A stretch of 64,000 nucleotides of DNA from Shewanella yunxiaonensis. Lineage in GTDB: Bacteria > Pseudomonadota > Gammaproteobacteria > Enterobacterales > Shewanellaceae. Location of the stretch: positions 2,912,001-2,976,000 of the forward strand of contig NZ_CP073587.1 of the NCBI RefSeq assembly GCF_018223345.1, given 5' to 3'. The notes below the pieces were generated by a model. The model was not told the DNA's origin. It searched no databases and worked only from the letters and a program-made list of their open reading frames with translations. Both the position numbers and the translations under genes were made by a program. Below, one piece after another: positions 1 to 9,472 of the stretch; position 1 is the stretch's first letter, and each line of letters begins with the position of its first letter.

Positions 1-2403
1 ATAATGTTCAGACAGCTTCTTCGCCAGATAGTTAGCGTTCAGCATGGCATTCTGCGTGGATAACCGCAGTCCTTTAGCACCCAACAGTTTGATGTACATC
101 CAGCTGATGGGCAGGATGCCAGCGCTACCGTATTGAGCGGCCGCAACGGCCCCGTTGTTGTCACTGGCTTTACCCAATTTCACTACGCTGTGACCAGCGA
201 CGAACGGTGCCAGATGTGCTTTGACACCGATAGGGCCCATACCTGGACCACCACCGCCATGCGGGATAGCAAAGGTTTTATGCAGGTTGAGGTGTGACAC
301 GTCAGCGCCAATAAATCCGGGTGAGGTAATCCCCACCTGTGCGTTCATATTGGCACCGTCGAGGTACACCTGACCACCGTGCTGATGGATGACATCGCAG
401 ATATCGCGAATAGTTTCTTCATACACACCGTGAGTCGATGGGTAAGTGATCATGATGCAGGACAGATTCGCTGCCATATCACTGGCTTTGGCGCGCAGAT
501 CATCCATATCCACGTTACCCAATTTGTCACATTCCACGACCACGACCTGCATGCCCGCCATGTGGGCGGATGCGGGGTTGGTACCATGAGCCGACTGTGG
601 GATCAGACACACGTTCCGGTGTGCATCGCCACGAGATTGGTGATAGCGGCGAATTGCCAGCAGACCTGCGTATTCGCCTTGGGCACCCGAGTTTGGCTGC
701 ATACATACCGCATCATACCCGGTGATTTCTACCAGCCAGTCACTCAGATTCTGGACCAGTTCATGATAACCCTCGGCCTGATCCTGCGGGCAGAATGGAT
801 GCAGGTTAGCAAATTCCGGCCAGCTGATCGGTTGCATTTCCACTGCGGCGTTGAGCTTCATGGTGCAAGAACCAAGGGAAATCATCGAATGGTTCAACGC
901 CAGATCTTTGTTTTCCAGGTGCTTGATATAACGCATCATCTCGGTTTCGCTGTGATAGCGATTAAACACCGGGTGACTGAGGATGGCATCATCACTCAGC
1001 AGTGCCGCAGGAATCGAGTTGCTGCCAGCTGCCACAATTGCGGCATCTAGTGCGGTGATATCCAGCCCATGAGCCGCACCGAGGATGATATCAAACAGTG
1101 TAGCGACATCGGCGCGAGTGGTCGTTTCATCTAGGCTCACACCCAGTGCACCATCAGCGTCGATACGCAGGTTGCTTTGTGCCGCCAGCGCCCGAGCCAC
1201 AACCGCCTCTTTGTCAGCCACGCGGAAAGTCAGGGTATCGAACCAGGTGTTGTTCAGCAGTGATACGCCTTTCGCTTTCAATCCGGCAGCCAGAATATCG
1301 GTCAGACGGTGAATACGGTTAGCGATGGTTTTCAAGCCATCCGGACCATGGTACACAGCGTAAAAAGATGCCATGTTCGCCAGCAGGATCTGTGCAGTAC
1401 AGATATTGGAATTGGCTTTTTCACGGCGAATATGCTGTTCACGGGTCTGCATCGCCATACGCAATGCTACATTGCCACGAGTATCTTTGGATACGCCGAT
1501 GATACGGCCAGGCATAGAGCGTTTGTGTTCGTCTTTAGTGACAAAATACGCGGCGTGTGGACCACCATAACCCATCGGTACACCAAAGCGTTGGGTGTTA
1601 CCAAAGGCAATATCTGCGCCCATGCTGCCAGGAGACTTCAGCAGTACCAGCGACATAATGTCGGCAGCGACGGTAACGACGGCTTTCTGTTCGTGCAGTT
1701 TGGCAAACAGCTCGGTGTAATCACGAATAGCACCCTGTTTGTTGCTGTACTGAAACAGTGCACCAAAAATTTCGTGGTTGACGGCTTCATCAGCCGGGCC
1801 GACCAGCACTTCAAAACCAAAACATTCGGCACGGGTTTTCACCACGTCGATAGTCTGTGGAAATACATCATCCGCCACATAGAAGATATTGGCTTTTTTG
1901 GCTTTGGACACACGTTTAGCCATTGCCATGGCTTCGGCAGCGGCGGTGGCTTCATCCAGCAGAGAGGCTGATGCCAGATCCAGGCCGGTTAAATCCATCG
2001 ACAGTTGCTGGAAGTTAAGGATAGCTTCCAGACGACCCTGGGCAATTTCAGGCTGATAAGGCGTGTAAGCGGTGTACCAGCCGGGATTCTCCAGCACATT
2101 GCGCTGGATAACTGCCGGTACCTCAGTACCGTAATAGCCCATTCCGATATAACTTTTGAAAACTTTGTTCTTGGCGGCAATCTGCTTGATGGACTCAGTC
2201 CCGGTGGCTTCGCCACAGGAGTCATCAAGTGCCAGTTCCCGATTCAGACGAATCGACCCCGGAACTATCTGCGCGGTCAAATCGTCCAGAGATTCGGCAC
2301 CGACATAATCCAGCATCTGCTGTTGCTGGGTCTCATCGGAGCCAATATGGCGGCGGATAAAGAGATCGTGCTGCTCTAGCTGAGTGAGGGTTTGCTTGGT
2401 CAT
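1..2403 (-). CDS. gcvP: Glycine dehydrogenase (decarboxylating), P protein, partial
   Basis: P protein of the glycine cleavage system: a PLP enzyme that decarboxylates glycine and passes the aminomethyl group to the lipoyl arm of GcvH. The first 801 residues are visible; the family is usually about 950-960 aa, so the C-terminus lies beyond the left edge. The PLP-binding lysine is in the motif [16 protein letters not shown], at about residue 709 (codon 277-279), close to the expected place. The ATG at 2401-2403 starts [11 protein letters not shown]. It is the last gene of gcvT-gcvH-gcvP, with a 110-bp gap after gcvH that contains a strong hairpin. No frameshift was seen. Several long open frames on the opposite strand here are shadows of this gene. 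Confidence 0.97.
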   Translation of the reverse strand, partial: MTKQTLTQLEQHDLFIRRHIGSDETQQQQMLDYVGAESLDDLTAQIVPGSIRLNRELALDDSCGEATGTESIKQIAAKNKVFKSYIGMGYYGTEVPAVIQRNVLENPGWYTAYTPYQPEIAQGRLEAILNFQQLSMDLTGLDLASASLLDEATAAAEAMAMAKRVSKAKKANIFYVADDVFPQTIDVVKTRAECFGFEVLVGPADEAVNHEIFGALFQYSNKQGAIRDYTELFAKLHEQKAVVTVAADIMSLVLLKSPGSMGADIAFGNTQRFGVPMGYGGPHAAYFVTKDEHKRSMPGRIIGVSKDTRGNVALRMAMQTREQHIRREKANSNICTAQILLANMASFYAVYHGPDGLKTIANRIHRLTDILAAGLKAKGVSLLNNTWFDTLTFRVADKEAVVARALAAQSNLRIDADGALGVSLDETTTRADVATLFDIILGAAHGLDITALDAAIVAAGSNSIPAALLSDDAILSHPVFNRYHSETEMMRYIKHLENKDLALNHSMISLGSCTMKLNAAVEMQPISWPEFANLHPFCPQDQAEGYHELVQNLSDWLVEITGYDAVCMQPNSGAQGEYAGLLAIRRYHQSRGDAHRNVCLIPQSAHGTNPASAHMAGMQVVVVECDKLGNVDMDDLRAKASDMAANLSCIMITYPSTHGVYEETIRDICDVIHQHGGQVYLDGANMNAQVGITSPGFIGADVSHLNLHKTFAIPHGGGGPGMGPIGVKAHLAPFVAGHSVVKLGKASDNNGAVAAAQYGSAGILPISWMYIKLLGAKGLRLSTQNAMLNANYLAKKLSEHY

Positions 2404-2476
2404 GATTAACCTTAGTTTCTGTAATCGCCGATATGCAGCCGTAGGGTGGCGCTGTATCGGTCTCTTTTTAAAACGC

Positions 2477-2501
2477 ACGAAGCCCTGTTAAAGGGCTTCG
2501 T
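2477..2501 (-). promoter_or_regulatory. Intercistronic hairpin between gcvH and gcvP
   Basis: A 10-bp perfect inverted repeat (acgaagccct / agggcttcgt) with a 5-nt loop lies just after gcvH. On the minus strand it is followed by a GCGTTTTAAAAAG tail, so it may be a leaky terminator or an mRNA-processing/stabilising hairpin that makes gcvH more abundant than gcvP. The structure is seen directly; the role is inference. Confidence 0.5.
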
Positions 2502-2513
2502 TGACAGCAACGA

Positions 2514-2903
2514 TTATTCTTCGTCGATGACAGCCTGATAGGCTTCTGCGTCCAACAGGTTGTCCAGTTCGGACTCATCTGAAGGCTTAATGCGGAAGAA
2601 CCAGCCATCACCGTAAGCATCGCTGTTAACCAGTTCAGGGCTGTCTTCCAGCGCTTCGTTAACCGCAATCACTTCACCTGACAGCGGCGCGTAGATGTCA
2701 GATGCGGCTTTTACAGATTCAGCCACGGCGCAATCATCTCCGGCGTCCAGGCTGTCACCCACGTCTGGCAGTTCTACAAATACCATATCGCCCAGCAGTT
2801 CCTGTGCGTGTTCAGTGATACCGATGGTGTAGCTGCCATCAGCTTCCTGGCGTACCCACTCGTGAGAGGATGTGTACAGTAATTCGTTAGGAATATCGCT
2901 CAT
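2514..2903 (-). CDS. gcvH: Glycine cleavage system H protein
   Basis: Lipoyl carrier protein that shuttles the aminomethyl intermediate between the P, T and L proteins. It is 129 aa, the normal family length. The lipoylated lysine is K65 in the motif AESVKAASD, exactly where E. coli GcvH carries it, and the flanking EWVR and GDMVFVELP segments are typical. The start ATG at 2901-2903 lies 23 bp after the gcvT stop, so the two genes are co-transcribed. The protein is acidic, as usual for H proteins. Confidence 0.97.
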   Translation of the reverse strand: MSDIPNELLYTSSHEWVRQEADGSYTIGITEHAQELLGDMVFVELPDVGDSLDAGDDCAVAESVKAASDIYAPLSGEVIAVNEALEDSPELVNSDAYGDGWFFRIKPSDESELDNLLDAEAYQAVIDEE

Positions 2904-2926
2904 TCTTATTGTTCCTTTCCCGTGTT

Positions 2927-4021
2927 TCAGAATGCTTGTTTGCCGTTGCGCACAAAGCTGGGCGCAATCACTTTGACTGCTACGCGTTTCTTGCGCATTT
3001 CCACCTCGGCCGACTCCCCGATTGAAGCGGGAACCCGTGCCATTGCAATAGAATAGCCTAATGTGGGCGAGAAGGAACCACTGGTGATCACGCCCTGCTG
3101 CTCGTTGCCTTCAGCATCGGTGAAGAACACCGGCATGTCGTGACGCAGTACGCCCTTTTCTTCCATCACCAGACCCACCAATTTATCGCTGCCCTGTGCT
3201 TTTATAGCCGTCAATGCAGCGCGACCAATAAAGTCACGGTCTGTAGGTTCCCAGGCGATGGTCCAGCCCATATTGGCGGCCAGCGGATTAATGGTTTCGT
3301 CCATATCCTGACCGTAAAGATTCATCCCGGCTTCCAGACGCAGAGTATCTCGCGCACCCAGACCACAAGGTGCAACTCCGGCATCCTTCAATGCCTGCCA
3401 CAATGCTTCGGCTTCACTTTCCGGTACCATGATTTCATAACCAGCTTCACCGGTATAACCGGTGGTGGCGATAAACAGGCTTTCCGCCTGAACGCCAAAG
3501 AAAGGTTTCATGCCTTCAACCGCCGATTTTTGGACATCACTGAAAACCGTGGCCGCTTTGGCTTTGGCATTCGGCCCTTGCACGGCAATCATCGCTAGCT
3601 GTGGCTGCTCGGTGATGGCAACCGCGAAGGCTTTGGCCTGGGCATTAATCCATGCCAGGTCTTTTTCACGAGTAGCGGAGTTCACCACCACTCGATAATA
3701 GGTGTCGCTCAGGTAATAAGTGATCAGGTCATCAATCACCCCGGCCTGTTCGTTCAGCATGCCGCTGTACAAGGCTTTACCAGGTTGTTTCAGTTTGGCC
3801 ACATCATTGGCCAGCAAATAACGCAAAAAGTCACGGGCACCATTGCCAGTTACGTCTACCACAGTCATGTGGGAAACATCGAACATACCAGCGTCTTTAC
3901 GAACAGCATGGTGTTCTTCAATCTGGGAACCATAGTGCAGAGGCATGTCCCAACCGTGAAAATCAACCATCTTGGCATTGCTTTCAAGATGCTTGTTAAA
4001 GAGTACAGTTTTATTAGCCAT
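2927..4021 (-). CDS. gcvT: Aminomethyltransferase, glycine cleavage T protein
   Basis: Tetrahydrofolate-dependent aminomethyltransferase that releases ammonia and makes 5,10-methylene-THF from the GcvH-bound intermediate. It is 364 aa, full length. Family signatures include the N-terminal [19 protein letters not shown], the YTGEAGYEI segment and [23 protein letters not shown]. It is the first gene of the operon; AAAGGGATAACA precedes the ATG at 4019-4021. I looked for a glycine riboswitch in the 240-bp leader and do not see one. A TATACT -10-like hexamer lies on the minus strand near 4090. YgfZ (42968-43927) is a distant relative with a different job. Confidence 0.97.
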   Translation of the reverse strand: MANKTVLFNKHLESNAKMVDFHGWDMPLHYGSQIEEHHAVRKDAGMFDVSHMTVVDVTGNGARDFLRYLLANDVAKLKQPGKALYSGMLNEQAGVIDDLITYYLSDTYYRVVVNSATREKDLAWINAQAKAFAVAITEQPQLAMIAVQGPNAKAKAATVFSDVQKSAVEGMKPFFGVQAESLFIATTGYTGEAGYEIMVPESEAEALWQALKDAGVAPCGLGARDTLRLEAGMNLYGQDMDETINPLAANMGWTIAWEPTDRDFIGRAALTAIKAQGSDKLVGLVMEEKGVLRHDMPVFFTDAEGNEQQGVITSGSFSPTLGYSIAMARVPASIGESAEVEMRKKRVAVKVIAPSFVRNGKQAF

Positions 4022-4108
4022 TGTTATCCCTTTCTGTCGGGGCCTTCAGGTATTTATCACACCTGACATCAGTTTGAAGTGCCGGAAAAGTATACCCCGC
4101 GTAATAAA

Positions 4109-4120
4109 CATGTATACATG
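4109..4120. repeat. 12-bp perfect palindrome CATGTATACATG upstream of gcvT
   Basis: A perfect self-complementary 12-mer lies about 90 bp upstream of the gcvT start, between the putative promoter and the hairpin at 4129-4158. It could be a dimeric repressor or activator site. No known consensus was recognised. Confidence 0.3.
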
Positions 4121-4128
4121 GGAAATTT

Positions 4129-4158
4129 CTAATCCGAAAGTTTCGGATTAGTTTTTTT
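4129..4158 (+). terminator. Orphan plus-strand Rho-independent terminator-like hairpin
   Basis: An 8-bp stem CTAATCCG/CGGATTAG with a 7-nt loop is followed at once by seven T on the plus strand. No annotated plus-strand gene leads into it: gcvT to the left and ubiI to the right are both on the minus strand. It could end a small plus-strand RNA divergent from gcvT, or it may act as a DNA palindrome. Only the structure is certain. Confidence 0.45.
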
Positions 4159-4210
4159 AATCAAAATGCTGAATTTAATTCACGGTAAATTTGTGGCTGA
4201 AAAACAAAAA

Positions 4211-4241
4211 GCCCGGAAAAATCACGATTTCCGGGCTTTTT
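4211..4241 (-). terminator. Terminator of the ygfB-ubiH-ubiI operon
   Basis: A GCCCGGAAA / TTTCCGGGC stem with an 8-nt loop. On the minus strand it is followed by a T-rich tail (TTTTTGTTTT) directly after the ubiI stop. T residues also follow on the plus strand, so it could work in both directions. Confidence 0.85.
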
Positions 4242-4261
4242 TAAGGAGTTACTGAAAAATT

Positions 4262-5488
4262 TCAGCGGGCGTTATCTACTCGACAAAGCGGTGGTAAGTT
4301 GAATTTTTGTCCCATGGCCTGTTGCATGAACACAGTTTTCACAGGAGCAGCACTATTCACGAGGTTAAGACCAATATCGCGCAGCGCCTTCTTAAGTGGA
4401 TGACTGCCACTGAACAGCTGTTTCAGACCTTCCATCGCGCCAATCATCTGCATGGCATCGGCTTTACGCCAACGCTCCAACGGTCGCAGATTTTCATAAG
4501 CACCGATATCTTTCCCCGCGTCATGCAGCTTAGTAATGGTATCGATAATAGCGGCAGCATCGAGGAAACCCAGATTCACCCCCTGCCCCGCCAACGGGTG
4601 AATGGTGTGCGCCGCATCGCCAGCCAGTATGAGTCGATGCCGTGCAAAATGTCGCGAATAACGCATCCGCAGCGGAAAGCTCTGCCGCTCACTGGCAAGT
4701 TCACACAGACCCAATTTACCGTCAAAGGCGACGGTCAAGCGTTGACCGAACTGCGCTGGCGTTAACGCCAACAATTCGCTGACTTGCTCGGGCGGCAGTG
4801 ACCACACAATAGAGCATAAATGTTCATCATAGAGTGGCAAAAACGCCAGCGGGCCATCGGCTGAGAATACCTGCCGCGCACAATGGCCATGAGGTAATTG
4901 GGTCCGGATGGTAGCCACAAGGGCATGATGATCATAATCCCAGAAAGTCTGAGGGATCTGGCACTGCTGCCGTACCCAAGAGTTGGCACCATCAGCCGCA
5001 ACCACTAGCGTGGCCGAGAGACTGTCACCATTTTCTAATGTCAGCCAGGCTTCACGCTCGCCAAATGCCAGTCGTTGCAGACGGGTATTTTCCAGCAGCG
5101 TCAGCGTGTCCAACTCGGCGGCACGCTGCGCCAGAGCATAATGGATGGCATCGTTCTCGATAATAGCACCCAGGCTGTCAGCACTGAGCTGTTCCGCATC
5201 AAACTGAATTTGCCCTATGCCATCTTTGTCCCACACTTCCATCTGGCTGTATGGTGCCAGACGCGCGGTCGGCAAGTTACTCCAGGCGCCCAGATGCTCC
5301 AGTAATACCCGGCTGGCCTGATTAATGGCACTGACTCGCAACTTAGGCTCGCCACTGACCGCTGAGGCTGCCGAGGCATCTATCACTAACACAGATAATC
5401 CATCTTCGGCCAAACCGCACGCCGTCGCCAGCCCCACCATGCCACCACCGACAATAGCAACATCATAGCTTTGCGATTTAAACATCAT
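4262..5488 (-). CDS. ubiI: FAD-dependent ubiquinone biosynthesis hydroxylase, UbiI/VisC type
   Basis: Flavin monooxygenase of the UbiH/UbiF/UbiI (COQ6) family that hydroxylates the ring of ubiquinone precursors. It is 408 aa, full length. The N-terminal dinucleotide fold reads VAIVGGGMVGLATACGLA and the second FAD motif is GDAAHTIHPLAGQGVNLGFLDA near residue 285. The start ATG (5488) overlaps the ubiH stop by 4 bp, with AAGGAG inside the ubiH end, so translation is probably coupled. The assignment as UbiI rather than UbiF rests on position: in E. coli ubiI (visC) also follows ubiH and abuts gcvT. Substrate position (C5 or C6) cannot be read from the sequence. Confidence 0.9.
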   Translation of the reverse strand: MMFKSQSYDVAIVGGGMVGLATACGLAEDGLSVLVIDASAASAVSGEPKLRVSAINQASRVLLEHLGAWSNLPTARLAPYSQMEVWDKDGIGQIQFDAEQLSADSLGAIIENDAIHYALAQRAAELDTLTLLENTRLQRLAFGEREAWLTLENGDSLSATLVVAADGANSWVRQQCQIPQTFWDYDHHALVATIRTQLPHGHCARQVFSADGPLAFLPLYDEHLCSIVWSLPPEQVSELLALTPAQFGQRLTVAFDGKLGLCELASERQSFPLRMRYSRHFARHRLILAGDAAHTIHPLAGQGVNLGFLDAAAIIDTITKLHDAGKDIGAYENLRPLERWRKADAMQMIGAMEGLKQLFSGSHPLKKALRDIGLNLVNSAAPVKTVFMQQAMGQKFNLPPLCRVDNAR

Positions 5489-6729
5489 CGGCTCCTTGCT
5501 AAAGCGTTACAGGTATCGCGGCCATGCCACCCCATCGCCCGATGTGCCACCGGCACCTTCAATGGCGGTATCCAAGACAGCAGCCGCAGCCCCAGATTGC
5601 GTCCGACCACCAGCGGCCAGTATTGGTTGGAGAAACCACGCACCAGGAATTCGATACTGTTGATAGTCTGTCGCCGATCAGTTTCACGACAGGCCAGATA
5701 ATCATGAATAACCGATACACTGCCAACATCACCGTATTGTTGCAGCACTGGTTTCAGCACTGCCAGCAAACCGCTGATATCCCGGAGTCCAAGGTTAAAA
5801 CCCTGACCGGCTATTGGATGCAGCGTCTGCGCCGCATTGCCCAGGTATACGGTGCGATGAAATGCTGGCCGTGACATATAACTCAGTGCCAATGGGTAAC
5901 TGTAACGGCTACCGACAGCAGTAAATTGTCCGGCGCGGTTGCCAAATGCCTGCTGCAGCGCCTCGAGAAAGTCGCTATCCGTCAAGGTCAAGCGTTCGGT
6001 AATGGCAGCTTCTGGCATTGCCCATACCAGCGACAAGCGCGGTTTGCCATTGCTGTCAGCCATCGGCAATAAGGCAATCGGGCCGTGTTCGGTGAAGCGT
6101 TCCCAGGCCATGCCCTGATGTGGCCGATTGCTGGCAACATTGGCGATGATGGCACTTTGCCCAAACGCACTGATTTGCTGTGGTTGCTGCTGCAGTTGCC
6201 GCACCTTGGAGTTGGCACCATCGGCCGCTACCAACAACTTACAGTAGATTTTGTTACCGTTATTCAGTGTCAGCGTATGCCCCTGCACTTCGCTGTCGAT
6301 ACTGGCAAGCTGTGACGGACAAAAAACGGCAATATCGGTTTTCGCCAGCGCGGCAAACAGCACCTGTCCGACGCGTTCCAGTTCAACCACTTCACCCAAG
6401 GCATCAAGGTCAAAACTGCTGCTGTTAATTTCGGTCATACCAAAATGTCCACGATCGGACACATGGATATCACGGATAGGAGTACCGAGATTGGCCAGTT
6501 TCGGCCAGATGCCCATCTGCTGCAAAGCATGCCGGGAACCATGCGCGACGGCGATGGCGCGGGCATCAAAGCCGGACTGCCCTTGCCCAGGTTCATGGGC
6601 TTCAATCAAGGCTAGTTTTAGTGGCCGCTGCAGGGTTCGGCTCAAATTGCTCAATGCCAACGCCAACGAGGCGCCCACCATAGCGCCGCCGACAATGGCA
6701 ATATCAACTTCAGTGGATTGCGGATTCAT
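5485..6729 (-). CDS. ubiH: 2-octaprenyl-6-methoxyphenol hydroxylase
   Basis: FAD monooxygenase of aerobic ubiquinone synthesis, 414 aa. The N-terminal nucleotide-binding motif VDIAIVGGAMVGASLALALS and the C-terminal GNAAQTLHPIAGQGFNLGLRD are both typical of UbiH. It is the middle gene of ygfB-ubiH-ubiI and overlaps ubiI by 4 bp. It starts at the ATG at 6727-6729, only 34 bp after the ygfB stop, so no room is left for pepP, which occupies this place in E. coli. Confidence 0.93.
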   Translation of the reverse strand: MNPQSTEVDIAIVGGAMVGASLALALSNLSRTLQRPLKLALIEAHEPGQGQSGFDARAIAVAHGSRHALQQMGIWPKLANLGTPIRDIHVSDRGHFGMTEINSSSFDLDALGEVVELERVGQVLFAALAKTDIAVFCPSQLASIDSEVQGHTLTLNNGNKIYCKLLVAADGANSKVRQLQQQPQQISAFGQSAIIANVASNRPHQGMAWERFTEHGPIALLPMADSNGKPRLSLVWAMPEAAITERLTLTDSDFLEALQQAFGNRAGQFTAVGSRYSYPLALSYMSRPAFHRTVYLGNAAQTLHPIAGQGFNLGLRDISGLLAVLKPVLQQYGDVGSVSVIHDYLACRETDRRQTINSIEFLVRGFSNQYWPLVVGRNLGLRLLSWIPPLKVPVAHRAMGWHGRDTCNALARSR

Positions 6730-6763
6730 TCATCCCTCACTGGGCTGCCGCTAGCAGCCAGTA

Positions 6764-7339
6764 TTAATGCAGAATACCTTTGTCCTGAGATTCAGCGTCT
6801 GATTGCTGATGTAATACAAATTCGGAATAACACAGGATGGCTGACATGCGTACAAATTCCAGCAACTCCTGGAAGGCCTGCTCACATTCATCATCTTCGC
6901 TGACATTAAGATCGACCTGAGTGATTTCGGCTAAATCTTTAATCACCTCACGCACATCTTCGGATGCCTGATTTAGTGCTGGCTGAGCGATGGCAATGCC
7001 GGTAAGAAAACTCTGAGTCCACAGAGACAAGGCTTCCAGGCGCGTCGCCAGGGCCTCTTCCTCTTCCGGCAACAGCAGGGTAAACCCAAATTCAGCATCT
7101 TGCAGACGATTAACGGTATCCTGCGCTAATTCCTGAATTAACCCGGTCAACTCTTGAGGCAGCGGCTGCCCATCGTTCATCAGCTCGAGTAAGGGCTGAT
7201 GCCAGTCCTCTGACTGCACAGCGCCGCCACAGATAACACCCACCAGCGCACCGTGGACCTCGACCGGGTGTTGTCCGATCTCCGCACTGTCCAGCGCCGC
7301 CTGCAGACTGTCAATTCGCAATGAAGGGGGAGTAGCCAT
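6764..7339 (-). CDS. ygfB: YgfB/YecA (UPF0149) family protein
   Basis: Small all-helical UPF0149 protein, 191 aa from the ATG at 7337-7339. A TTG five codons upstream (7354) is an alternative start with an AAGG about 10 bp before it. The family hallmark EVHGALVGVICGG sits near the N-terminus and the acidic C-terminal half ends in the ECEQAFQELLEFVRM segment. YgfB of Pseudomonas is linked to regulation of beta-lactam resistance; nothing here shows whether that role holds. It is divergent from zapA and probably shares the 7340-7565 promoter region. Confidence 0.88.
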   Translation of the reverse strand: MATPPSLRIDSLQAALDSAEIGQHPVEVHGALVGVICGGAVQSEDWHQPLLELMNDGQPLPQELTGLIQELAQDTVNRLQDAEFGFTLLLPEEEEALATRLEALSLWTQSFLTGIAIAQPALNQASEDVREVIKDLAEITQVDLNVSEDDECEQAFQELLEFVRMSAILCYSEFVLHQQSDAESQDKGILH

Positions 7340-7565
7340 AACCAAATTGTCCAATAGATAAATACCTTGCCATGCTAACAGAACTGCAACTTAGCACCAA
7401 GTAGCGTGGGGAAATCTGCGGTCATTGACCGGTTTTGTGACGACTGTTCAGGGAATCAGCAATCGCGCCACAAAGGCAGCAAACTGTAGCCAGGGCAACT
7501 TGCACTTTACAGACGAGGCTTATATAGTCCGCCTCAAGAGCCGTCTAAAAGGAAACGTGCGTAAC

Positions 7566-7874
7566 ATGAGTAACTGTGCCGTAGATATCGCCCTGTTGGG
7601 ACGCACATACTCTATCGCCTGCCCGAAAGGACAAGAGCAAGCGTTGCAGGAAGTTGCCCGTAAACTGGAGCAGCAACTGGCACAGATCAAAGCGCGGACA
7701 CCGACGCTCAGCCGAGAAGATATGGTGTTGATGGCGGCGCTCAACATAGGTCATGAACTCTATGTCGAGCAGCGAAAAAATCAGGATTACATGCAACAGA
7801 TGGATGAACGCATTCGGCTGTTGCAACACACTCTTGAGCAAGCGCTGGTTGAGCGCAGCAACAGAGAAGACTAA
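7566..7874 (+). CDS. zapA: Cell division protein ZapA
   Basis: Z-ring associated protein that cross-links FtsZ protofilaments. It is 102 aa from the ATG at 7566 (MSNCAVDIALLG), the usual length. The frame is open 141 bp further upstream, but that extension is unlike the family, and AAAAGGAAAC lies just before the ATG chosen here. It shows the N-terminal beta hairpin (RTYSIACPKGQE) and a C-terminal coiled coil (about residues 60-100). The conserved trio zapA - 6S RNA - fau follows. Confidence 0.92.
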   Translation: MSNCAVDIALLGRTYSIACPKGQEQALQEVARKLEQQLAQIKARTPTLSREDMVLMAALNIGHELYVEQRKNQDYMQQMDERIRLLQHTLEQALVERSNRED

Positions 7875-7904
7875 ACTAGGATTAAGGGCAAACGCCCACC
7901 CGAA

Positions 7905-8092
7905 TTTGCTCCCTGGGGTGTACGATAGTCGGTAATGTCCCTGTGCCGATATTTTTGAAAATAGGGCTACTTTCTTACTGACATTGCGCATGCTCGGCTT
8001 GACCGAGAAGCCTTAGGAGGTAACCAGCAGCCCGCCTTGAACTGTTAGGTTCAAGGGCTTACACCGACACCGGCATCGCCGGGGAGCATCCT
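7905..8092 (+). ncRNA. ssrS: 6S RNA
   Basis: About 188 nt between zapA and fau, the standard place for ssrS. Recognised by the conserved strands GCCGATATTTTT, GCATGCTCGG...CCGAGAAGCCTTA and CCTTGAAC...GGTTCAAGGGCTTACA, which match the E. coli 6S RNA pattern. The closing stem pairs TGCTCCC near 7908-7913 with GGGGAGCA near 8081-8088. 6S RNA binds sigma-70 RNA polymerase and damps transcription in stationary phase. Exact ends are estimates. Confidence 0.93.
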
Positions 8093-8105
8093 AAATTTGG
8101 CGCCT

Positions 8106-8765
8106 ATGACCCTTTTGCAAGCGGCAACGTCTCCCAACCACCATGCGCAGCGTAATGACCTATGGTCAGCGCGTGATGAGGCTTGCCTGCTGCTCAGACG
8201 CCAGATCCGTAAACAGCGCCGCGAACTGTCTGAGGCATTTCAGCAACAAGCCGCTTCCGCTGCGCAAGCGCGACTGGTTGCGCTGTTAGAGCAGTTGCAG
8301 ACGACCGGACAAAAAATCAACACACTATCGCTGTATTTCAGTTGCGATGGTGAACTTAATACCCGCCCATTATTTGAAACTTTATGGCAGCGCGATATCC
8401 AGACCTGTTTGCCCGTATTACACCCCTTCACCCCCGGTAATCTGCTGTTTCTGCATTACCACGCCGATTCACCGATGACGTTTAATCGCTTTGGTATTCC
8501 CGAGCCTAAGCTGGAAACTCGCAGAATTGTACTGCCGGCACAATTGGATCTAATCCTTACACCATTGGTGGCGTTTGACGCTCAAGGTAATCGCATGGGC
8601 ATGGGCGGTGGCTATTATGATCGCACCTTGGCCAATCCGCAGGTAACAGCACTGGCAGTTGGATACGCCCATGACTGTCAACAAGCAGAAAGCCTGCCGT
8701 TAGCCCCATGGGACAAACCGCTCCCGGTCATCATCACGCCTTCCCAAACCCTCGACAATCGCTAG
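8106..8765 (+). CDS. fau: 5-formyltetrahydrofolate cyclo-ligase
   Basis: Converts 5-formyl-THF to 5,10-methenyl-THF with ATP. The catalytic/ATP-binding motif MGMGGGYYDRTL is near residue 165 and the N-terminal basic stretch RRQIRKQRREL is typical. It is 219 aa from the ATG at 8106. A TTG at 8097 is an alternative start, and the GGAG inside the 6S RNA 3' end would be well spaced for it. It is longer at the N-terminus than E. coli Fau (about 182 aa). It sits right behind ssrS and is probably read from the same transcript. Functionally it fits with the nearby one-carbon genes gcvTHP. Confidence 0.92.
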   Translation: MTLLQAATSPNHHAQRNDLWSARDEACLLLRRQIRKQRRELSEAFQQQAASAAQARLVALLEQLQTTGQKINTLSLYFSCDGELNTRPLFETLWQRDIQTCLPVLHPFTPGNLLFLHYHADSPMTFNRFGIPEPKLETRRIVLPAQLDLILTPLVAFDAQGNRMGMGGGYYDRTLANPQVTALAVGYAHDCQQAESLPLAPWDKPLPVIITPSQTLDNR

Positions 8766-8884
8766 TCCACTTTTGATTAATTGCTGAACCGCGTATTTAA
8801 GGATAAGCTGAAAAAGTGTCACAGATCACATTCTTGCCTATTATTTGACTGTGATTAAATCATTAACCAATGGAGAGGTTTTTT

Positions 8885-9412
8885 ATGATCAAAAAAGCAA
8901 TTGTTACCTTCGGTCTGGCATCACTGCTCTGTTCCGCTGCAACGATGGCGGCAGAAGCTGAAGTCAGCGTGTCCCTGCTCTCCGATAAAGGTGATACCCC
9001 CGTAGGTACGGTAACCCTGAGCGACTCTGCATATGGGCTGGTACTGACACCGAATCTGCACGGACTAACACCCGGGGTACATGGTTTCCATATTCATGCC
9101 AACGGCAGCTGTGGCCCGGCAACCAAAGATGGCAAAACTGTCCTGGGTGGCGCGGCTGGCGGTCACTTTGATCCGGATAAAACCGGTAAACATGGCTATC
9201 CATGGACAGACGGCAATCACAAAGGCGATTTACCACCGCTCTTTGTGACCGACGATGGCAATGCAATTGTGCCAGTGCTGGCGCCTCGCTTGAAAGTCGC
9301 CGACGTTAAAGGTCATGCGTTGATGATCCACGCGGGTGGAGACAACTTCTCCGACATGCCGAAAGCGTTGGGTGGCGGCGGGGCTCGTATGGCCTGCGGC
9401 GTAATCGAGTAA
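8885..9412 (+). CDS. sodC: Periplasmic Cu,Zn superoxide dismutase
   Basis: Dismutates superoxide in the periplasm. It is 175 aa from the ATG at 8885, chosen because GGAGAGG stands 6 bp before it; an in-frame ATG at 8870 overlaps that ribosome site. A Sec signal peptide (about residues 1-23) ends MAA-EAE. Metal ligands are visible: H69 and H71 in [11 protein letters not shown]94 in GGHFDP, H103, H112 with D115, and H149. Cysteines C76 and C171 form the conserved disulfide. It stands alone, facing the DUF808 gene, with a shared terminator. Confidence 0.94.
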   Translation: MIKKAIVTFGLASLLCSAATMAAEAEVSVSLLSDKGDTPVGTVTLSDSAYGLVLTPNLHGLTPGVHGFHIHANGSCGPATKDGKTVLGGAAGGHFDPDKTGKHGYPWTDGNHKGDLPPLFVTDDGNAIVPVLAPRLKVADVKGHALMIHAGGDNFSDMPKALGGGGARMACGVIE

Positions 9413-9432
9413 CATCGACTGCGCATAAAAAG

Positions 9433-9455
9433 ACGCTGCATTGGCAGCGTTTTTT
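9433..9455. terminator. Bidirectional terminator between sodC and the DUF808 gene
   Basis: An ACGCTGC/GCAGCGT stem with a 4-nt loop; T6 follows on the plus strand and an A-rich stretch precedes it, so it can serve both converging genes. Confidence 0.8.
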
Positions 9456-9472
9456 ATGCGCTATCTGAGGAA

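Noticed and set aside
379-1971. Long open frames on the plus strand opposite gcvP
   Set aside because: They lie antisense to a clear, conserved gcvP and encode no recognisable protein.
4022-4261. Glycine riboswitch upstream of gcvT
   Set aside because: Common before gcv operons in Vibrio, but none of the conserved core segments are visible in this leader.
8811-8870. CRP or FNR site in the sodC upstream region
   Set aside because: GATCACA and TGTGATTAAATCA segments are present, but half-site spacing is wrong for either regulator.
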